From Chromobacterium paludis (lineage in GTDB: Bacteria; Pseudomonadota; Gammaproteobacteria; Burkholderiales; Chromobacteriaceae), in the NCBI RefSeq assembly GCF_008275125.1, contig NZ_CP043473.1, positions 1,922,001 to 1,986,000 of the forward strand: a stretch of 64,000 nucleotides of DNA. Reading direction: 5' to 3'. The translations under genes were made by a program, and so were the position numbers. The notes below the pieces were generated by a model that did no database searches, had not been told where the DNA came from, and saw only the letters and a program-made list of their open reading frames with translations. Shown one piece after another: positions 59,198-64,000 of this stretch (positions within the stretch are counted from its first letter, which is position 1; every line of letters starts with the position of its first letter).

Positions 59198-60880
59198 ATG
59201 ATACGGGAAACCTTGATTGCAATGCGGGACTTACCGCGATTAAGAGAAATCAGCGGAATTTTGATACGGCATGGCCTGGGAGAGTTCGCCCAGCGCTTGA
59301 AGCTGCCGCGCGCCATGGAAAAAGCCAGCGAATGGCTGAACCTGGGGCTGCCGGACGGCGAGTCCGGCCAGCCGACGGCGGTGCGGCTGCGGCTGGCCTG
59401 CGAGGAGCTGGGCCCCACCTTCATCAAGCTGGGCCAGATCCTGTCCACCCGCGTCGACGTGTTTCCGCCGGACTGGATAGAAGAATTCGAAAAACTGCAA
59501 AACCGCGTGCCGCCGCTGCCGCCCGCCGCGGTGGAACGGCTGGTGCGCGAGGCTCTGGGCCAGTCCGCCGAACAGCTTTTCCTCGCCTTCGACATGCAGC
59601 CGATAGGCTCCGCCTCCATCGCCCAAGTGCACCGCGCCAGGCTGCGCGACGGCAGCGAGGTGGCGGTAAAGCTGCGCCGCCCCGGCATTTCGGAAAAGGT
59701 GGAGGCCGATCTGCGCATCCTGGCCCACCTCGCCCACCTGGTGGAGCTGGAATTCCCGGAGCTGCGCCGCTACCAGCCATCCGGCATCGTCGCCCAGTTC
59801 TCGCGCTCGCTCCGGCGCGAGCTGGACTTGGCGATAGAGGCGCGCAATATGGAGCGTTTCGGCAAGGACTTCGCCGACGATCCCTGCGTGGAGGTGCCGC
59901 GCGTGCACTGGGAGTACACCAATGCCGCGGTCAATGTGCAGAGCTTCGTCGACGGCATCCCGGCCAGCGATCTCGCGCGGCTGGCGGCCAGCGGCCTGGA
60001 CCCGGTGCTGCTGGCGCAGCGCGGCGCCGACGCGGTGCTGAAGATGATACTGGTCAACGGCTTCTTCCACGCCGACCCCCACCCCGGCAATGTGTTCTTC
60101 CTGGCCGAGCACCGCATCGCCTTCATCGACTTCGGCATGGTGGGCCGCATCAGCCACCTGCGGCGCGACGAAATCGTCGATCTCTTGTCCGCCGTGGCCG
60201 AGCACAACGAGCATGGCATCATAGACGTCTTGATCGAATGGACCGGCAACACGCCGGTGGACATGCAGAAATTCGCCGACGAAGTGGGCGAATTCATGTT
60301 CCAGTACGAACATGTGCCGCTCAAGAATCTGAACATCAGCCAGCTGATCGCCGACATCATGAACCTGATCCGCAACCACGGCATCGTGCTGCCGCCGGAC
60401 ATGGCCATGTTGTTCAAGGCGCTGGTGACGCTGGAAGGCCTGGGGCGCCAGCTGAACCCGGATTTCCAGCTAGTGGCGCACATCACGCCCTTCGTCAAGG
60501 AGCTGATGGTCGCCCGCTACCACCCGGCCGCGCTGCTCAAGCGCGGCAAGCAGTCCCTGTCGGAAGGGCTGGAAATGATCACCGGCCTGCCGCGCGACCT
60601 GGTGCGCGTGGGCCGCGACATGCGCCACGGCAAGTTTCGCGTCAATCTGGACCTGCAGCGCCTGGACAGCTTCGGCAAGCAACTGGACCGCAGCAGCAAC
60701 CGGCTGACCATGGGCATCGTCACCGGCTGCCTGATCATAGGCTCGTCCATTGTGATGACGGTGAACGCGGGGCCCAAGCTGTTCGGCCTGCCCTTTTTCG
60801 GCTTCTTCGGCTTCATGCTGGCGCTGCTCAACAGCATCTGGCTGGTCTGGTCCATCTGGCGCTCCGGCAAGGATTTATAA
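59198..60880 (+). CDS. UbiB/AarF-type ABC1 protein kinase-like protein
   Basis: A 560-residue membrane-associated UbiB-family protein. The KxGQ motif (FIKLGQ), PIGSASIAQVH (the A-rich loop), HADPHPGN and IDFG motifs of the atypical kinase fold are conserved, and two C-terminal hydrophobic segments (about residues 505-525 and 530-552) fit a membrane anchor. UbiB homologues support coenzyme Q synthesis; no ubi genes are adjacent, so this may be the AarF-like paralogue. Starts at 59198, 60 bases from the divergent NlpC gene. Confidence 0.85.
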   Translation: MIRETLIAMRDLPRLREISGILIRHGLGEFAQRLKLPRAMEKASEWLNLGLPDGESGQPTAVRLRLACEELGPTFIKLGQILSTRVDVFPPDWIEEFEKLQNRVPPLPPAAVERLVREALGQSAEQLFLAFDMQPIGSASIAQVHRARLRDGSEVAVKLRRPGISEKVEADLRILAHLAHLVELEFPELRRYQPSGIVAQFSRSLRRELDLAIEARNMERFGKDFADDPCVEVPRVHWEYTNAAVNVQSFVDGIPASDLARLAASGLDPVLLAQRGADAVLKMILVNGFFHADPHPGNVFFLAEHRIAFIDFGMVGRISHLRRDEIVDLLSAVAEHNEHGIIDVLIEWTGNTPVDMQKFADEVGEFMFQYEHVPLKNLNISQLIADIMNLIRNHGIVLPPDMAMLFKALVTLEGLGRQLNPDFQLVAHITPFVKELMVARYHPAALLKRGKQSLSEGLEMITGLPRDLVRVGRDMRHGKFRVNLDLQRLDSFGKQLDRSSNRLTMGIVTGCLIIGSSIVMTVNAGPKLFGLPFFGFFGFMLALLNSIWLVWSIWRSGKDL

Positions 60881-60991
60881 GCGCCGTAGCAGATCGGCAG
60901 CCGCTTGGCGATACGCATTCGCCACAGCATCAAGTTACGGCGGACGGTGCCGATGAAGGAAACATCCCCGCGCCTTCATCGGACCGCCGCC

Positions 60992-61954
60992 ATGCGCATC
61001 GCTTCCGTTTCCGCCGATCTTTCCAGCCAGTTCACGCAAACCCAGACCGCCAGCATCCGGCAAACCGTGACGGTTTCCCAGCCGCCCCCGGCCGCGCCCG
61101 ACAATGTGCAGCTTAGCCAGCAAGGCGTGCGGAGCCTGCAGTCTGCCATGCTGCAAGGCGACACCAATGGCCTGCTCGGCCTGGTCAAGGCCATACTGGA
61201 AAAAGCCTTCGGCATCCAGATCTGGCTGTGGGACGGCCAGTCTCCCGCCAAGAACGACAGCGGCGCGGCCGCGCCGCCCCCGACGCCCGCCGTCACGACG
61301 CTGCAGGAGATCGACTATCAGGAAACCCAGCAGCTGAACTTCGCGGCGCAGGGCCAGATCGCCACCCAGGACGGCAAGCAATTTCAGTTTTCGCTGAACC
61401 TGTCCATGAGCAGCCGTTATCAATACCACAGCAGCACCAGCAGCCAAAGCGGCGGCCAGCCGCATGATCCGCTGATGATCACGCTGGGCCCCGACGCCGG
61501 CGGCTTCAGCGGCGCCACGGTGAATTTCGATCTGGAAAACAATGGGCAGGCGAGCCAGCTGCCATTCCCCAGCAACGGCGGCTGGCTGGTCCTGGACAAG
61601 AACGGCGACGGGAAGATCAACAATGGCGGCGAACTTTTCGGCCCGCAAACCGGCGACGGCTTCGCCGATCTGGCGAAATACGACGCCAACCACGACGGCG
61701 TGATCGACGAGTCGGACCCGGTTTACGCGCAGCTGAAGATATGGACCGGCCGCCTCACCGACGGCAGCGATCAGACGGAGACGCTGCAACAGGCGCATAT
61801 CGGCGCCATCCTGCTGCCCAGCGTGCGGGCGCCGCTGACGATACGCCGCGACGCGGCCAGCGCCACGCCCACCGCGCAGATGCAAAGCGCGGGCGTCTAC
61901 TTGAAAGATGACGGCCAGGCTGGGCTGGTCAGCCAGGTGGATGTCTACGGCTGA
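60992..61954 (+). CDS. Protein with EF-hand-like calcium loops
   Basis: A 320-residue protein of unknown function. The second half contains two calcium-loop motifs, LDKNGDGKINNGGELFG (about residues 210-226) and YDANHDGVIDESD (about 235-247), with DxNxDG cores. This motif pair followed by LKIWTG recurs in large surface proteins of other proteobacteria. The first half is Gln/Ser-rich and has a segment with FQFSLNLSMSSRYQY. No signal peptide is seen. The ATG at 60992 is chosen by family-like opening MRIASVS; ATG 60953 is the alternative. The last 10 bases overlap the next gene on the opposite strand. Confidence 0.6.
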   Translation: MRIASVSADLSSQFTQTQTASIRQTVTVSQPPPAAPDNVQLSQQGVRSLQSAMLQGDTNGLLGLVKAILEKAFGIQIWLWDGQSPAKNDSGAAAPPPTPAVTTLQEIDYQETQQLNFAAQGQIATQDGKQFQFSLNLSMSSRYQYHSSTSSQSGGQPHDPLMITLGPDAGGFSGATVNFDLENNGQASQLPFPSNGGWLVLDKNGDGKINNGGELFGPQTGDGFADLAKYDANHDGVIDESDPVYAQLKIWTGRLTDGSDQTETLQQAHIGAILLPSVRAPLTIRRDAASATPTAQMQSAGVYLKDDGQAGLVSQVDVYG

Positions 61955-62736
61955 TCCGGCCGGCTGACGATGTCGGCCTTGAACCACTTGCGCGACAAAT
62001 CCAGCAAGGTGCCGTCGCGCAGCAGATGGCCAATGGCGCGGTTCACCATGGCGAGAAACGCCGGATCGCCCTTGCGCATGGCCACGCAGGCATCCTCCGG
62101 TGCCAGCACATGCCCCGCCGCCACCAGATCGCCCTTCGTGCTCAGCATCAAATTAAACGCGGCCAGCCGATTGATCACGATGGCGTCCACCTCGCCGCGG
62201 CGCAGGCCTTCGTATTTGGTCAGGTCATCGTGATACAGGTGGAGATGAGCCTGAGGCACATGGGCGCGCAGCCATTGTTCGTAATTGGTGCCCGCCCCGA
62301 CGCCGACATGGCTACCGCGCATAGCGGCGGCATCGCGAAAGCGCAGCTGATCCGCCTTGCGCACCACCATCTGCATGCCGGAATAGGTATAAGGGATGGA
62401 AAAATCGAAACGGCGCTGGCGATCGGGCGTGGAAACCACCTGATTGATCACCACATCCACCTGGCCATGCGCCAGGCTGTCCAGCATATGGCTCCAGCCT
62501 ATGGCCTGGAAGCGCGCCTCCACGCCCATCTGCCTGGCCAAAGCGCGACTGAAGTCCACCTCGAACCCTTCCAGCTTGCCGTGATTCCACTGGCTGTAAG
62601 GCGGAAACGTGCCCTCCACGCCTACCACCAGCGTACCCTGGCGCTGCACCTTGGATAACAGGTCGGCTTGCGCCGGACTGCAGGCCCAGGCCAGGCAAGA
62701 CGCGATCCAATAGCACGACAGTCCCGTCCATCTCAT
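61945..62736 (-). CDS. Amino-acid-type periplasmic binding protein (family 3)
   Basis: A 263-residue family 3 solute-binding protein with a signal peptide ending near SPAQA. VQRQGTLVVGVEGTFPPYSQ is the N-lobe start, GFEVDFSRALARQMGVEARF and QVDVVINQVVSTPDRQRRFDFSIPYTYSG are its classic lobe motifs, and DEAIVINRL-type sequence (GEVDAIVINRL) is in lobe two. It likely binds a polar amino acid or dipeptide. No permease or ATPase gene is next to it. Its 3' end overlaps the converging calcium-loop gene by ten bases. Confidence 0.87.
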   Translation of the reverse strand: MRWTGLSCYWIASCLAWACSPAQADLLSKVQRQGTLVVGVEGTFPPYSQWNHGKLEGFEVDFSRALARQMGVEARFQAIGWSHMLDSLAHGQVDVVINQVVSTPDRQRRFDFSIPYTYSGMQMVVRKADQLRFRDAAAMRGSHVGVGAGTNYEQWLRAHVPQAHLHLYHDDLTKYEGLRRGEVDAIVINRLAAFNLMLSTKGDLVAAGHVLAPEDACVAMRKGDPAFLAMVNRAIGHLLRDGTLLDLSRKWFKADIVSRPDQP

Positions 62737-62832
62737 GACGCCCTCCCCGCCGGCGCCGGCGTTTGCAACGCGATGTTTACAACATAGGCGCTACGCGGAC
62801 CTCTCGCCATCGAGCCCGCGGGCCAGGGAGGC

Positions 62833-62862
62833 TTGACTCATTAAATGATAATTATTATCATT
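62833..62862 (+). promoter_or_regulatory. Fur-box promoter of the DUF2325 gene
   Basis: A -35 TTGACT (62833-62838) and -10 TATCAT (62856-62861) are 17 bases apart. The perfect palindrome AATGATAATTATTATCATT (62844-62862) overlaps the spacer and -10 and closely matches the Fur consensus, so iron-dependent repression is predicted. Confidence 0.85.
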
Positions 62863-62889
62863 ATCAAAAATCACCACAGGAGATCGCGC

Positions 62890-63240
62890 ATGAACGCCAT
62901 GCTGGTTGGAGCCGATACGCTGGGCAATATTCCGGACGTGCTGCAAGACTACGGCATCACCATCCACCGCCACCTCAGCGGCCGCAACAGCTCGCATCAA
63001 CGCAAGGTAGACCGGCTGCCCGCCGGCACCGATCTGTTGATCCTGTTCACCGACTTCCTGGGCCACAATGTGATGCGCCACTTCCGCGAACTGGCGGCCG
63101 AGCAGCAAATCCGCTTCATCGCCTGTCGCCGCTCCGTATGCGCGCTGAAGCAATCGCTAACCGGCGCCGGCATGTGCGAACAGCCCTGCGCCGCCTGCCC
63201 CAAGCGTGGGCCGGAGGCCGCCGGCAGGCGCAAACGCTGA
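62890..63240 (+). CDS. DUF2325 protein under Fur control
   Basis: A 116-residue DUF2325 protein. MLVGADTLGNIPDVLQDYGITI opening and DLLILFTDFLGHNVMRHFREL are typical of this Rossmann-like fold, and RRSVCALKQSL and the CEQPCAACPKRG tail hold four clustered cysteines that could bind a metal or iron-sulfur cluster. AGGAG precedes the ATG by seven bases. The Fur box at 62844 implies expression under iron limitation. The function is unknown. The terminator overlaps the end of the converging gene. Confidence 0.8.
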   Translation: MNAMLVGADTLGNIPDVLQDYGITIHRHLSGRNSSHQRKVDRLPAGTDLLILFTDFLGHNVMRHFRELAAEQQIRFIACRRSVCALKQSLTGAGMCEQPCAACPKRGPEAAGRRKR

Positions 63241-63284
63241 GCGCCCGCAGCCCGAAATTTTCTCCAAGCTCGACCTTTGTAGAC

Positions 63285-64000
63285 TCACAAGCCGGCCAGC
63301 GCCGGCTTCTTTTTTGCCCGCCGGGCGCAGCCATCAAACCATGGCCGCAAGCTGGCGCCAAACCCCGCGGCCAAGGATTCGGCGGCATCATAGGCGCCCC
63401 TCGCCTCCGCCTCCCGTCCCTGGCCGAACAAGGCCCTGGCTCTTTCCAGCAGCAGGAAAGCCTGATCCACGGCTTCCTCGCCATTGGCGGCGATCAGGGC
63501 CAAGCCTTCATTGGCCGCCGCCAAGCCTTCCTGCCAGCGCTGGAAACGATTGGCCGTCTGCGCCAGCAGGTATTCGGCGCGCTCGTGATTGACCCAGTTG
63601 CCGGCACGCCCCCAGTAGCCACGCGCCGCCTGGGCGGCGCGCCAAAGCGTGTTCCAAGCGGCGGCGCCTTCGTTTTCCAGGTCAGCCCGCTCCAGCAGGG
63701 TGGATACGATGTTGTTGAACAACATGGCCAAAGTGGCATCATGCCCCTGGGCTTTGCCGGCATCCAACACGTCCAGAACCTCATTCAACATGATCAGCAA
63801 GGACGCGAGGGGCGCCCTGCGGCATAGGCCCTGCAGCACGCCCACGCGCACCAGCAGATGGATCTCGGCGTCCTGCGCCCCGGCATCGCGCCACTGCCTT
63901 TCCAGCTGCCATACGCCCAATGCGTCCCCGGCCAGCGTGGCGGCGACGAAGCAATGCCGCAGCAGCGTTTGGTTGGCGCCATCCAGCGGCAAGTGCTTCA
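63285..64000 (-). CDS. Helical-repeat protein of unknown function (5' end cut)
   Basis: The frame is open to the window edge, so the start is either outside or at the very last bases. About 238 residues are visible. They are Ala/Leu/Trp-rich helical repeats resembling tetratricopeptide-like units (ERAEYLLAQTANRFQRW, AAANEGLALIAANGEEAVDQAFLLLERARALFGQGREAEARGAYDAAESLA). No domain is named. The strand's last bases read TG-AAG-CAC-TTG-CCG, so an ATG start would need one more base beyond the window. The end overlaps the terminator of the DUF2325 gene. Confidence 0.55.
   Translation of the reverse strand, partial: KHLPLDGANQTLLRHCFVAATLAGDALGVWQLERQWRDAGAQDAEIHLLVRVGVLQGLCRRAPLASLLIMLNEVLDVLDAGKAQGHDATLAMLFNNIVSTLLERADLENEGAAAWNTLWRAAQAARGYWGRAGNWVNHERAEYLLAQTANRFQRWQEGLAAANEGLALIAANGEEAVDQAFLLLERARALFGQGREAEARGAYDAAESLAAGFGASLRPWFDGCARRAKKKPALAGL
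63289..63315 (+). terminator. Terminator of the DUF2325 gene, within the converging gene's 3' end
   Basis: AAGCCGGC (63289-63296) and GCCGGCTT (63301-63308) around a four-base loop, then a run of seven T residues. The same bases encode the last residues (KKKPALAGL) of the gene on the other strand. Confidence 0.85.

Noticed and set aside
61945..61954. Frameshift between the calcium-loop gene and the binding-protein gene
   Set aside because: Both genes are complete and convergent; the ten-base overlap is a normal tail-to-tail overlap.

Overview
This window is a GC-rich, densely coded bacterial chromosome segment that looks like a betaproteobacterium of the Neisseriales, most likely Chromobacterium or a close relative. 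That placement is inference from GC-rich codon use, the general gene content (lptG-glnD, lolCD, nudB, ubiB-like kinase, three parvulins) and a secreted chitin-binding GH18 chitinase. I see no rRNA, tRNA, CRISPR array, insertion sequence or prophage. Most of the window is core genome with small accessory modules between.

Layout. 1-6.6 kb: end of lptG, glnD, then a run of small enzymes (two GNATs, an alpha/beta hydrolase, a MaoC hydratase with a promoter and palindrome, a methyltransferase). 6.6-10.8 kb: a GMP reductase-like gene behind a leader with mutually exclusive hairpins, an orphan ParA, a HAD phosphatase, a DHH phosphoesterase and a YigZ protein. 10.8-16.2 kb: a tiny membrane protein, NfeD and its SPFH partner, then yciB-yciI-bolA and three parvulin isomerases (two exported, one cytoplasmic). 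16.2-24.7 kb: GH18 chitinase, a degenerate metallo-beta-lactamase-fold protein with a DsbA-like protein and divergent LysR regulator, a class II amidotransferase, a CNMP-CBS-DUF294 nucleotidyltransferase paired with a DEDDh exonuclease, and an eight-histidine low-complexity protein. 24.7-28.9 kb: a TetR-controlled ABC-2 export operon carrying an extra four-helix membrane protein. 29.1-31.5 kb: a solute-binding protein paired with a chemoreceptor.

31.6-40.9 kb is the largest accessory module: a maltose/alpha-glucoside operon (LacI-type regulator, LamB-like porin, GH13 alpha-glucosidase, MalK, MalE, MalF with a large periplasmic insertion, MalG). It has three operator-like palindromes, a strong terminator just after the porin and a stable hairpin between malE and malF. 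41-49.8 kb: small proteins, a CYTH-GNAT fusion, a GNAT, a six-PAS GGDEF-EAL protein, a possible pseudo-protease and PaiB. 49.9-52.9 kb: a gluconate module (GntR-type repressor, gluconokinase, MFS transporter) with two identical perfect palindromic operators, one ending on the gntK start codon. 53-64 kb: a beta/gamma-crystallin-like protein, nudB with an orphan FixJ-type regulator and an MscS channel, lolC/lolD, an NlpC/P60 hydrolase with a histone-like tail, a UbiB-type kinase, a calcium-loop protein, an amino-acid binding protein, a Fur-box-controlled DUF2325 protein and a truncated repeat-rich helical protein.

My best candidate for an undescribed system is the guaC leader (about 7593-7720, minus strand): a potential terminator, a competing hairpin and a third long-range pairing, in front of a GMP reductase whose phosphate-binding loop departs from the family. 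Other items worth testing are the CYTH-GNAT fusion, the metal-site-less MBL protein, the unknown membrane protein in the ABC operon, the operator-on-start-codon at gntK and the putative pseudo-protease.
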